A DNA stretch of 64,000 nt from Callipepla californica brunnescens (Eukaryota > Chordata > Aves > Galliformes > Odontophoridae): positions 3,410,001 through 3,474,000 of the forward strand of contig JALIRH010000049.1 in NCBI GenBank assembly GCA_023055505.1, in the 5' to 3' direction. Made by a program: the position numbers and the translations under genes. Shown piece by piece: positions 19,201 through 33,100 of this stretch. Every line of letters starts with the position of its first letter. Within the stretch, counting starts at the first letter, position 1. The notes under the pieces were generated by a model. That model saw only the letters and a list, made by a program, of their open reading frames with translations, was not told the origin of the DNA and did no database searches.

Positions 19201-22200
19201 TCCTATGGCCACATTGATCCCTATGGCCCATTGATTCCTATGTTCCCATCGATCCCTATGGCCCCATTGATCCCTATGGCCCCATTGATCAATATGGCCC
19301 CATCGATCCCTATGGCCCCTTTGAGTTCTATGGCCCCTTTGAGTTCTATGGCTCCATGGATTCCTAAGGCCCCTTTGAGTTCTATGGCCCCATTGATTCC
19401 TATGTCCCCATTGATTCCTATGGCACCATTGATCCCTATGTCCAAATTGATTCCTATGGCCCCATTGAGTTCTATAGCCCAATTGATCCCTATGGCCCCA
19501 TTGATCCCTATGGCCCCATTGAGTTCTATGGCTCCATTGAGTTCTATGTCTCCATTGATTCCTATGGTCCCAAAGATCCCTATGGCCCCATTGTGTTCTA
19601 TGTCCCCATTGATCCCTATGGCCCCACTGATCCCTAAGGCCCCATTGAGTTTTATGGCACCTTTGATTCCTATGGCCCCACTGATTCGTATGGGCCCTTT
19701 GATTCCTATGGTCTCATTGATCCCTATGGCCCCACTGAGTTCTATGGCCCCATTGATCCATATGGCTACATTGATCCCTATGTCTCCATTGATCCCTATG
19801 GCCCCATTGAGATCTATGGCCCCATTGATTCCTATGGCCCCATAGATTCCAATGGTCCCATTGATTCCTATGGCCCCATTGATCCCTATGGCCCATTGAT
19901 CCCTATGGCCCTATAGATCCCTATGGCCCCATAGATCCCTATGGCCACATTGATCCCTACGGCCCCACTGAGTTCTATGACCCCATTGATCCCTATGGCC
20001 CCATAGATTCCTATGGCCCCATCGATCCCTATGGCCCCATTGATCCCTATGGTCCCATTGATTCCTGTGTCCCCATTGATCCCTGTGGCCCATTTCATTC
20101 CTATGGCCCAATTAATTCCTGTGGCCACATTGATCCCTATGGCTATATTGATCCCTATGGCTCCATTGATCCCTATGGCCCCATTGAGATCTATGGCCCC
20201 ATTTATTCATATGGCCCCATTGATTCCTATGGCCCCATTGATCCCTATGGCCCATTTATACCTATGGCCCCATTGATTCCTATGGCCGCATTGATCCCTA
20301 TGGTCCTAAAGATCTCTTTGGCCCCATAGATCCCTATGGCCTCATTGATCCCTATGGCCCCACTGAGTTCTATGGCCCCATTGATTCCTATGGCCCCATT
20401 GAGTTCTATGGCCCCATTGATTCCTATGGTCACATCGATCCCTATGGCCCCTTTGAGTTCTATGCCCGAATTGATTTCTATGTCCCTATTGAGTTCTATG
20501 GCCCCGTTGATTCCTATGGCCCCATTGACTCCTATGGCCCCATTGATTCCCGTGGCCCCATTGATTCCTGAGGCCCCATTGATCCATATGGCCCCATTGA
20601 TTCTTATGACCCCATTGATTCCTGTGGCCCCACTGGTCCCTATGGCTCCATTGATCGCTGTGGCCCCATTGATTCCTATGGCCCATTGATTCCAATGGCC
20701 CCATTGATTCCTATGGTCCCATTGATTCCTGAGGCCCCATTGATCCCTATTGCCCCATCGATCCCTATGGCCCCATTGATTCCTATGGTCCCATTGATCC
20801 CTAATGCCCCATTGAGTTCTATGGACCCATTGAGTTCTATGGCTCCATTCATTCCTATGGCCCCACTGATTCCTATGTCCCCATTGATTCAAATGGTCCC
20901 ATTGATTCCTGTGGCCCCATTGAGTTCTATGACCCCATTAATTCCTATGGCCCCATTGATACCTATGGCCCCATCGATCCCTATGGCCCCATTGATCCCT
21001 ACGTCCCTATTGAGTTCTATGGCTCCATTGATCCCTAAGGCCCCATTGATCCCTATGGCCCTATTGAGTTCTATGTCCCAATTGATTCCTATGGCCCCAT
21101 TGATTCCTATGGCCCTATTGATTCCCGTGGCCCCATTCATTCCTGAGGCACCATTGATCCATTTTTCCCCATTGCTCCTTATGGCCCCATTGATTCTTAT
21201 GACCCCATTGATTCCTGTGGCCCCACTGGTCCCTATGGATCCATTGATCGCTGTGGCCCCATTGATTCCTCTGGACCCATTGATTTCTATGGTCCCATTG
21301 ATTCCTGTGGCCCCACTGATCCATATGGCCCCATCGATCCCTATGGCCCCATTGATTTCTATGGTTCCATTGATCCCTAAGGCCCCATTGAGTTCTATGG
21401 CCCCATTGAGTTCTACAGCTCCATTGATTCCTATGGTCCCACTGATTCCTGAGGCCCCATTGAGTTCTATGACCCCATTAATTCCTATGGCCCCATTGAT
21501 CCCTATGGCCCCATTGTTTCCTATGTTCCCATCGATCCCTATGGCCCCATTGATCCCAATGGCCCCATTGATCCCTATGGCCCCATTGATTCCTATGGCC
21601 CCATTGATGCCTCTGGTCCCATTGATCCCTATGGCTTCATTGATCCCTATGGTCCCATTGATTCCTATGGACCCATTGATTCCTATGGTCCCACTGAGTT
21701 CTAAGGCCCCATTGATCCCTATTGCCCCATTGATTCCTATGGCCCCAATGATCCCTCTGGCCCCATTGATTCCTGTATCCCCATTGATCCCTGTGGCCCA
21801 ATTGATTCCTATGGCACAATTGATTCCTGTGACCACATTGATCCCTATGGCTCCATTGATCTCTATGGCTCCATTGATCCCTATGGCCCCATTGATCCCT
21901 ATGGCCCATTTATCCCTATGTCCCCATTGATTCCTATGGCCGCATTGATCCCTATGGCCCTATAGATCACCTTGGCCCCATAGATCCCTATGGCCTCATT
22001 GATCCCTATGGCCCCACTGAATTCTATGGCCCCATTGATTCCTATGGCCCCATTGAGTTCTATGGCCCCACTGATCCCTATGGCCTCATAGATTCCTATG
22101 GCCCCATCGATCCCTATGGCCCCATTGATTCCAATGGCCCTATTGATTCCTATGGTCCCATTGATACCTACGGCCCTATTGAGTTCTACGGCCCCATTGA

Positions 22201-24114
22201 TCCTTATGGCCCCACTTATCCCTATGGCCCCATTGAATCCTATGGCCCCATTGATTCCTATTGTCCCATTGATCCCTATGGCCCAATTGAGTTCTTTGGC
22301 CCCATTGATCCCTATGGTCACATCGATCCCTATAGCCCCATTGAGTTCTATGCCCGAATTGATTTCTATGGCCCTATTGAGTTCTATGACCGAATTGATT
22401 TCTATGGCCCTATTGAGTTCTATGGCCCCATTGATACCTATGGCCCCATTGATTCCTAAGGCCCCATCGATTCCCGTGGCCCTATTGATTCCTGAGGCCC
22501 CACTGATCCATATGGCCCCATTGATTCCTATGACCCCATTGATTCCTGTGGCCCCACTGGTCCCTATGGCTCCATTGATCGCTGTGGCCCCATTGATTCC
22601 AATGGCCCTTTGATTCCTATGGCCCCATTGATTCCTATGGTCGCATTGATTCCTGTGGCCCCACTGATTTCTATGGCCCCATTGATTCCTATGGTCCCAT
22701 TGGTTATTGTGGCCTCATTGAGTTCTATGACCCCATTAATTCTTATGGCCCCATTGATCACTATGGCCCCATTGATTCCTATGTTCCCATCGATCCCTAT
22801 AGCCCCATTGATCCCTAAGGCCCCATTGATCCTTATGGCCCTATTGATTCCTATGGCCCCATTGATGCCTATGGTTCTATTGATCTCTATGTCCCAATTG
22901 ATCCCCATGGCCCCATTAATCCCTACGGCCCCATTGATTCCTATGGTCCCATTGATCCCTATGGCCCCATTGAGTTCTATGGCCCCATTGAGTTCTATGG
23001 CTTCATTGATTCCCATGGCCCCTCTGATTCCTATGGCCCCATTGATTCCTATGGTCCCATTGATTCCTGTGGCCCCATTGAGTTCTATGACCCCATTGAT
23101 TCCTATGGCCCCATTGATCCCTATGGCCCCATTGAGTTCAATGGCCCCGTTGATCCCTATGGTCCCATTGATCCCTATGGCCCCATTGATTTTTATGGCC
23201 CCACTGAGTTCTATGGCCCCTCTGATTCCTATGGCCCCATTGATTCCTATGGCCCCTTTGAGTTCTATGGCCCCATTGATCCCTATGGCTCCATTGATCC
23301 CTATGGCCCCATTGATTCCTATGGTCCCATTGACTCCTATGGCCCCATTCAGTTCTATGGCCCCATTGAGTTCTATGGCTCCATTGATTCCCATGGCCCC
23401 ACTGATTCCTATGGCCCCATTGATCCCTGTGGCTCCATCGATCCCTATGGCCCCATTGAGATCTATAGCCCCATTGATTCCTATGGCCCCATTGATTCCT
23501 ATGGTTCCATTGATCCCTATCGCCCCATAGATCCCTATGGCCCCATAGATCCCTATGGCCCCATTGAGTTCTATGGCCCCATTGATCCCTAAGGCCCCAT
23601 TGATCCCTATGGCCCCATTGATCCCTATGGCCCCATTGATTCCACTGACACCATTGCTTCCTGTGGCCCCATTGATCCCTATGGCTCCACTGATCGCTGT
23701 GGCTCCATTGATCCTTATAGCCCCATTGATTTCTATGGTCCCATTGATTCCTATGGTCCCATTGATTCCTGTGGCCCCATTGATCCCTATGGCCCCATTG
23801 ATCCCTATGGCCCCATTGATCCCTATGTCCCCATTGAGTTCTATGGCCCCATTGATCCCTATGTCCACATTGATTCCTATGGCCCCATTGTTTCCTGTGC
23901 CCCATTGATCCCTATGGCCCCATTGATCCCTATGTCCACATTGATTCCTATGGCCCCATTGATGCCTATGGTTCTATTGATCTCTATGTCCCAATTGATC
24001 CCCATGGCCCCATTAATCCCTACGGCCCCATTGATTCCTATGGTCCCATTGATCCCTATGGCCCCATTGAGTTCTATGGCCCCATTTAGTTCTATGGCCC
24101 CATTGATCCATATG
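13249..24114 (+). repeat. Satellite subregion with diverged higher-order structure
   Basis: Monomers here are more heterogeneous. Recurrent composite blocks can be followed, for example ATTGATCCATATGG, then ATTGATTCTTATGACCCC, then CCCACTGGTCCCTATGG, then ATTGATCGCTGTGGCC. These recur near 13830-13930, 16090-16180, 16410-16520, 20580-20660, 21150-21260 and 22500-22590. 17-bp monomers recur near 13462, 13945, 14878, 16657, 20682 and others. The spacing is irregular, so this looks like an older, partly scrambled higher-order repeat. Confidence 0.75.
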
Positions 24115-27100
24115 GCCCCATTGATCCCTATGGCCCCATTGATTCCTATGGCCCCACTCATCCCTATGGCCCCATTGAGTTCTATGGCCCCATTGATTCC
24201 TATGGCCCCATTGATCCCTATGGCCACATTGAGTTCTATGGCACCCTTCATTCCTATGGCCCCATTGATTCCTAGGGTCCCATTGATTCCTATGGCCCCA
24301 TTGATCCCTATGGCCCACTGCATCCCAATGGCCCCATTGAGTTCTATGGCCGCATTGATTCCTATGGCCCCATTGATCCCTATGGCCCCTTTGAGTTTTA
24401 TGGCTCCATTGAGTTCTATGGCTCCATTGATCCCTATGGCCCCATTGATCCCTATGTCCCCATTGATTCCTATGGCCCCGATGATCCCTATGGCCCCGAT
24501 GATCCCTATGGCCCCTTCGATCCCTATGGCCCCATTGATACCTTTGGCCCCATTGAGTTCTATGGCCCCATTGAGTTCTATGGTCCCATTGATCCCTATG
24601 GCCCCATTGAGTTCTATAGCTTCATTCATTCCTATAACACCATTGATTCCTATGGCCCAATTGATCCCTATGACCCCATTGAGTTAAAAGGCCCCATTGA
24701 TTCCTATGGCCTCATCGATCCCCATGGCCTCATCGATCCCTATGGCCCCATCGATTCCTATGGCCCCATTGATACCTATGGTCCCATTGATTCCTATGGC
24801 CCCATTGATCCCTGTGGCCCCATTGATCCCTATGGCCCCTTTGATTCCTATGTCCCCACTGATTCCTATGGCCCTACTGATTCCTATAGCCCCATTGATT
24901 CCTATGGCCCCATTGATCCCTATAGCCCCATTGATCCCTTTGGACCCATTGAGTTCTATGGCCTCATTGATCCCTATGGATCCATTGATTCCTATGTCCC
25001 CATTGATTCCTATGGCCCCATTGATTCCTGTGGCCCCATTGATCCCTATGGCCCCATTGTTTTCTATGGCCCCATTGATCCCTATGGCCCCACTTATTCC
25101 TATGGTCCCATTGACCCCTATGGCCCCATTGATCCCTGTGGCCCCATTGATCCCTAGGTCCCCATTGATTCCTATGGCCCCATTGATCCCTATGGCCCCA
25201 TTGTTTTCTATGGCCCCATTGATCCCTATGGCCCCATTGATCCCTACGGCCCCTTTGATTCCTATGGCCCCATTGCGTTCTATGGTCCCATTTAATTCTT
25301 TGGTCACATTGAGTTCTATGGCTCCATTCATTCCTATGGCCCCATTGATCCCTTTGTCCCCATTGATCCCTATGGTCCCATCGATCCCTATGGCCCCATC
25401 GATACCTATGGCCCCATTGATCCCTATGGCCTTATTGAGTTCAATGGCCCCATTGATTCCTATGGCCTCATGGATCCCCATGGCCTCATCGATCCCTATT
25501 GCCCCATCGATTCCTATGGCGCCATTGATCCCTATGGTCCCATTGATTCCTATGGCCCCATTGATCCCTGTGGCCTCATTGATCCCTAAGGCCCCATTGA
25601 TTCCAAAAGCCCCACTGATTCCTATAACCCTACTGATTCCTATGGCCCCATTGATTTCTATGGTCCCATTGATTCCTGTGGCCCCATTGAGTTCTATGAC
25701 ACCATTGATTCCTATGGCCCCATTGATCCCTATGGCCCCATTGATTCCTATGGTCCCATTGATCCCTATGGCCCAATCGATCCCTATGGCCCCATTGATC
25801 CCTATGGCCCCATTGGTTCCTATGGCCCCATTGATCCCTATGGTCCCATTGATCTTTATGGCCCCATTGATCCCTATGGCCCCATTGATCCCTATGGCCC
25901 CATTGATCCCTATGGCCCCATTGATTCCTATGCTCCCATTGATCCCTATGGCCCCATAGAGTTCTATGGCACCATTGATCCCTATGGACAGATGGAGTTA
26001 TATAGCCCCATCGAACCCTATGGCCCCATCGATCCCTATGGCCCCATTGATCCCTATGGCCCCATTGATTCCTATGGCCCCATTGATTCCTATGGCCCCA
26101 TTGATTCCTCTGCTCCCATTGATCCCTATGGCCCCATTGATTCCTATGCTCCCATTGATCCCTATGGCCCCATAGAGTTTTATGGCACCATTGATCCCTA
26201 TAGCCCCATTGATCCCTATGGCCCCATTGATTCCTATGGTACCATTGATCCCTATGGCCCAAATGAGTTCTATGGCTGCATTGATTCCTATGGTCCCATT
26301 GATCCCTATGGCCCCATTGATTCCTATGCTCCCATTGATCCCTATGGCCCCATTGAGTTCTATGGCCTCATTGATTCCTCTGGTCCCATTGATCCCTATG
26401 GCCCCATCGATCCCTATGGCCCCATTGATTCTTGTGGCCCCATTGATCCCTATGGCCCCATTGATTCCTATGGTCCCATTGATTCCTATGGCCCCATTGA
26501 TCCCTATGGACAGATGGAGTTATATAGCCCCATCGAACCCTATGGCCCCATCGATCCCTATGGCCCCATTGATCCCTATGGCCCCATTGATTCCTATGGC
26601 CCCATTGATTCCTATGGCCCCATTGATTCCTATGGTCCCATTGGTCCCTATGGCCCGACTGATTCCTATGGTTTCATTGATCCCTAAGGCTCCATTGATT
26701 TCTATGGCCCCATTGATCCCTATGACCCCATTGATTCCAACGGCCCCGTTGATTCCTATGGTCCCATTGATTCCTATGGTCCCATTGATCCCTATGGCCG
26801 CATTGAGTTCTATGGCCCCATTGATTCCTCTAGCCCCATTGATCCCTATGGCCCCATTGATTCCTATGGCCCCACTCATCCCTATGGCCCCATTGAGTTC
26901 TATGGCACCATTGATTCCTATGGCCCCATTGATCCCTATGGCCACATTGAGTTCTATGGTACCCTTCATTCCTATGGCCCCATTGATTCCTAGGGTCCCA
27001 TTGATTCCTATGGCCCCATTGATCCCTATGGCCCACTGCATCCCAATGGCCCCATTGAGTTCTATGGCCGCATTGATTCCTATGGCCCCATTGATCCCTA

Positions 27101-30100
27101 TGGCCCCTTTGAGTTTTATGGCTCCATTGAGTTCTATGGCTCCATTGATCCCTATGGCCTCATTGATCCCTATGTCCCCATTGATTCCTATGGCCCCGAT
27201 GATCCCTATGGCCCCGATGATCCCTATGGCCCCTTCGATCCCTATGGCCCCATTGATACCTTTGGCCCCATTGAGTTCTATGGCCCCATTGAGTTCTATG
27301 GTCCCATTGATCCCTATGGCCCCATTGAGTTCTATAGCTTCATTCATTCCTATAACACCATTGATTCCTATGGCCCAATTGATCCCTATGACCCCATTGA
27401 GTTAAAAGGCCCCATTGATTCCTATGGCCTCATCGATCCCCATGGCCTCATCGATCCCTATGGCCCCATCGATTCCTATGGCCCCATTGATACCTATGGT
27501 CCCATTGATTCCTATGGCCCCATTGATCCCTGTGGCCCCATTGATCCCTATGGCCCCTTTGATTCCTATGTCCCCACTGATTCCTATGGCCCTACTGATT
27601 CCTATAGCCCCATTGATTCCTATGGCCCCATTGATCCCTATAGCCCCATTGATCCCTTTGGCCCCATTGATCCCTATGGCCCCATTGAGTTCTATGGCCT
27701 CATTGATTCCTCTGGTCCCATTGATCCCTATGGCCCCATCGATCCCTATGGCCCCATTGATTCTTGTGGCCCCATTGATCCCTATGGCCCCATTGATTCC
27801 TATGGTCCCATTGATTCCTCTGGTCCCATTGATCCCTATGGCCCCATCGATCCCTATGGCCCCATTGATTCTTGTGGCCCCATTGATCCCTATGGCCCCA
27901 TTGATCCCTATGGCCCCATTGATTCCTATGGCCCCATTGATTCCTATGGCCCCATTGATTCCTATGGTCCCATTGGTCCCTATGGCCCGACTGATTCCTA
28001 TGGTCTCATTGATCCCTAAGGCTCCATTGATTTCTATGGCCCCATTGATCCCTATGACCCCATTGATTCCTACGGCCCCATTGATTCCTATGGTCCCATT
28101 GATTCCTATGGTCCCATTGATCCCTATGGCCGCATTGAGTTCTATGGCCCCATTGATTCCTCTAGCCCCATTGATCCCTATGGCCCCATTGATTCCTATG
28201 GCCCCACTCATCCCTATGGCCCCATTGAGTTCTATGGCCCCATTGATTCCTATGGCCCCATTGATCCCTATGGCCACATTGAGTTCTATGGCACCCTTCA
28301 TTCCTATGGCCCCATTGATTCCTAGGGTCCCATTGATTCCTATGGCCCCATTGATCCCTATGGCCCACTGCATCCCAATGGCCCCATTGAGTTCTATGGC
28401 CGCATTGATTCCTATGGCCCCATTGATCCCTATGGCCCCTTTGAGTTTTATGGCTCCATTGAGTTCTATGGCTCCATTGATCCCTATGGCCCCATTGATC
28501 CCTATGTCCCCATTGATTCCTATGGCCCCGATGATCCCTATGGCCCCGATGATCCCTATGGCCCCTTCGATCCCTATGGCCCCATTGATACCTTTGGCCC
28601 CATTGAGTTCTATGGCCCCATTGAGTTCTATGGTCCCATTGATCCCTATGGCCCCATTGAGTTCTATAGCTTCATTCATTCCTATAACACCATTGATTCC
28701 TATGGCCCAATTGATCCCTATGACCCCATTGAGTTAAAAGGCCCCATTGATTCCTATGGCCTCATCGATCCCCATGGCCTCATCGATCCCTATGGCCCCA
28801 TCGATTCCTATGGCCCCATTGATACCTATGGTCCCATTGATTCCTATGGCCCCATTGATCCCTGTGGCCCCATTGATCCCTATGGCCCCTTTGATTCCTA
28901 TGTCCCCACTGATTCCTATGGCCCTACTGATTCCTATAGCCCCATTGATTCCTATGGCCCCATTGATCCCTATAGCCCCATTGATCCCTTTGGACCCATT
29001 GAGTTCTATGGCCTCATTGATCCCTATGGATCCATTGATTCCTATGTCCCCATTGATTCCTATGGCCCCATTGATTCCTGTGGCCCCATTGATCCCTATG
29101 GCCCCATTGTTTTCTATGGCCCCATTGATCCCTATGGCCCCACTTATTCCTATGGTCCCATTGACCCCTATGGCCCCATTGATCCCTGTGGCCCCATTGA
29201 TCCCTAGGTCCCCATTGATTCCTATGGCCCCATTGATCCCTATGGCCCCATTGTTTTCTATGGCCCCATTGATCCCTATGGCCCCATTGATCCCTACGGC
29301 CCCTTTGATTCCTATGGCCCCATTGCGTTCTATGGTCCCATTTAATTCTTTGGTCACATTGAGTTCTATGGCTCCATTCATTCCTATGGCCCCATTGATC
29401 CCTTTGTCCCCATTGATCCCTATGGTCCCATCGATCCCTATGGCCCCATCGATACCTATGGCCCCATTGATCCCTATGGCCTTATTGAGTTCAATGGCCC
29501 CATTGATTCCTATGGCCTCATGGATCCCCATGGCCTCATCGATCCCTATTGCCCCATCGATTCCTATGGCGCCATTGATCCCTATGGTCCCATTGATTCC
29601 TATGGCCCCATTGATCCCTGTGGCCTCATTGATCCCTAAGGCCCCATTGATTCCAAAAGCCCCACTGATTCCTATAACCCTACTGATTCCTATGGCCCCA
29701 TTGATTTCTATGGTCCCATTGATTCCTGTGGCCCCATTGAGTTCTATGACACCATTGATTCCTATGGCCCCATTGATCCCTATGGCCCCATTGATTCCTA
29801 TGGTCCCATTGATCCCTATGGCCCAATCGATCCCTATGGCCCCATTGATCCCTATGGCCCCATTGGTTCCTATGGCCCCATTGATCCCTATGGTCCCATT
29901 GATCTTTATGGCCCCATTGATCCCTATGGCCCCATTGATCCCTATGGCCCCATTGATCCCTATGGCCCCATTGATTCCTATGCTCCCATTGATCCCTATG
30001 GCCCCATAGAGTTCTATGGCACCATTGATCCCTATGGACAGATGGAGTTATATAGCCCCATCGAACCCTATGGCCCCATCGATCCCTATGGCCCCATTGA

Positions 30101-33100
30101 TCCCTATGGCCCCATTGATTCCTATGGCCCCATTGATTCCTATGGCCCCATTGATTCCTCTGCTCCCATTGATCCCTATGGCCCCATTGATTCCTATGCT
30201 CCCATTGATCCCTATGGCCCCATAGAGTTTTATGGCACCATTGATCCCTATAGCCCCATTGATCCCTATGGCCCCATTGATTCCTATGGTACCATTGATC
30301 CCTATGGCCCAAATGAGTTCTATGGCTGCATTGATTCCTATGGTCCCATTGATCCCTATGGCCCCATTGATTCCTATGCTCCCATTGATCCCTATGGCCC
30401 CATTGAGTTCTATGGCCTCATTGATTCCTCTGGTCCCATTGATCCCTATGGCCCCATCGATCCCTATGGCCCCATTGATTCTTGTGGCCCCATTGATCCC
30501 TATGGCCCCATTGATTCCTATGGTCCCATTGATTCCTATGGCCCCATTGATCCCTATGGACAGATGGAGTTATATAGCCCCATCGAACCCTATGGCCCCA
30601 TCGATCCCTATGGCCCCATTGATCCCTATGGCCCCATTGATTCCTATGGCCCCATTGATTCCTATGGCCCCATTGATTCCTATGGTCCCATTGGTCCCTA
30701 TGGCCCGACTGATTCCTATGGTTTCATTGATCCCTAAGGCTCCATTGATTTCTATGGCCCCATTGATCCCTATGACCCCATTGATTCCAACGGCCCCGTT
30801 GATTCCTATGGTCCCATTGATTCCTATGGTCCCATTGATCCCTATGGCCGCATTGAGTTCTATGGCCCCATTGATTCCTCTAGCCCCATTGATCCCTATG
30901 GCCCCATTGATTCCTATGGCCCCACTCATCCCTATGGCCCCATTGAGTTCTATGGCACCATTGATTCCTATGGCCCCATTGATCCCTATGGCCACATTGA
31001 GTTCTATGGTACCCTTCATTCCTATGGCCCCATTGATTCCTAGGGTCCCATTGATTCCTATGGCCCCATTGATCCCTATGGCCCACTGCATCCCAATGGC
31101 CCCATTGAGTTCTATGGCCGCATTGATTCCTATGGCCCCATTGATCCCTATGGCCCCTTTGAGTTTTATGGCTCCATTGAGTTCTATGGCTCCATTGATC
31201 CCTATGGCCTCATTGATCCCTATGTCCCCATTGATTCCTATGGCCCCGATGATCCCTATGGCCCCGATGATCCCTATGGCCCCTTCGATCCCTATGGCCC
31301 CATTGATACCTTTGGCCCCATTGAGTTCTATGGCCCCATTGAGTTCTATGGTCCCATTGATCCCTATGGCCCCATTGAGTTCTATAGCTTCATTCATTCC
31401 TATAACACCATTGATTCCTATGGCCCAATTGATCCCTATGACCCCATTGAGTTAAAAGGCCCCATTGATTCCTATGGCCTCATCGATCCCCATGGCCTCA
31501 TCGATCCCTATGGCCCCATCGATTCCTATGGCCCCATTGATACCTATGGTCCCATTGATTCCTATGGCCCCATTGATCCCTGTGGCCCCATTGATCCCTA
31601 TGGCCCCTTTGATTCCTATGTCCCCACTGATTCCTATGGCCCTACTGATTCCTATAGCCCCATTGATTCCTATGGCCCCATTGATCCCTATAGCCCCATT
31701 GATCCCTTTGGCCCCATTGATCCCTATGGCCCCATTGAGTTCTATGGCCTCATTGATTCCTCTGGTCCCATTGATCCCTATGGCCCCATCGATCCCTATG
31801 GCCCCATTGATTCTTGTGGCCCCATTGATCCCTATGGCCCCATTGATTCCTATGGTCCCATTGATTCCTCTGGTCCCATTGATCCCTATGGCCCCATCGA
31901 TCCCTATGGCCCCATTGATTCTTGTGGCCCCATTGATCCCTATGGCCCCATTGATCCCTATGGCCCCATTGATTCCTATGGCCCCATTGATTCCTATGGC
32001 CCCATTGATTCCTATGGTCCCATTGGTCCCTATGGCCCGACTGATTCCTATGGTCTCATTGATCCCTAAGGCTCCATTGATTTCTATGGCCCCATTGATC
32101 CCTATGACCCCATTGATTCCTACGGCCCCATTGATTCCTATGGTCCCATTGATTCCTATGGTCCCATTGATCCCTATGGCCGCATTGAGTTCTATGGCCC
32201 CATTGATTCCTCTAGCCCCATTGATCCCTATGGCCCCATTGATTCCTATGGCCCCACTCATCCCTATGGCCCCATTGAGTTCTATGGCCCCATTGATTCC
32301 TATGGCCCCATTGATCCCTATGGCCACATTGAGTTCTATGGCACCCTTCATTCCTATGGCCCCATTGATTCCTAGGGTCCCATTGATTCCTATGGCCCCA
32401 TTGATCCCTATGGCCCACTGCATCCCAATGGCCCCATTGAGTTCTATGGCCGCATTGATTCCTATGGCCCCATTGATCCCTATGGCCCCTTTGAGTTTTA
32501 TGGCTCCATTGAGTTCTATGGCTCCATTGATCCCTATGGCCCCATTGATCCCTATGTCCCCATTGATTCCTATGGCCCCAATGATCCCTATGGCCCCGAT
32601 GATCCCTATGGCCCCTTCGATCCCTATGGCCCCATTGATACCTTTGGCCCCATTGAGTTCTATGGCCCCATTGAGTTCTATGGTCCCATTGATCCCTATG
32701 GCCCCATTGAGTTCTATAGCTTCATTCATTCCTATAACACCATTGATTCCTATGGCCCAATTGATCCCTATGACCCCATTGAGTTAAAAGGCCCCATTGA
32801 TTCCTATGGCCTCATCGATCCCCATGGCCTCATCGATCCCTATGGCCCCATCGATTCCTATGGCCCCATTGATACCTATGGTCCCATTGATTCCTATGGC
32901 CCCATTGATCCCTGTGGCCCCATTGATCCCTATGGCCCCTTTGATTCCTATGTCCCCACTGATTCCTATGGCCCTACTGATTCCTATAGCCCCATTGATT
33001 CCTATGGCCCCATTGATCCCTATAGCCCCATTGATCCCTTTGGCCCCATTGAGTTCTATGGCCTCATTGATCCCTATGGATCCATTGATTCCTATGTCCC

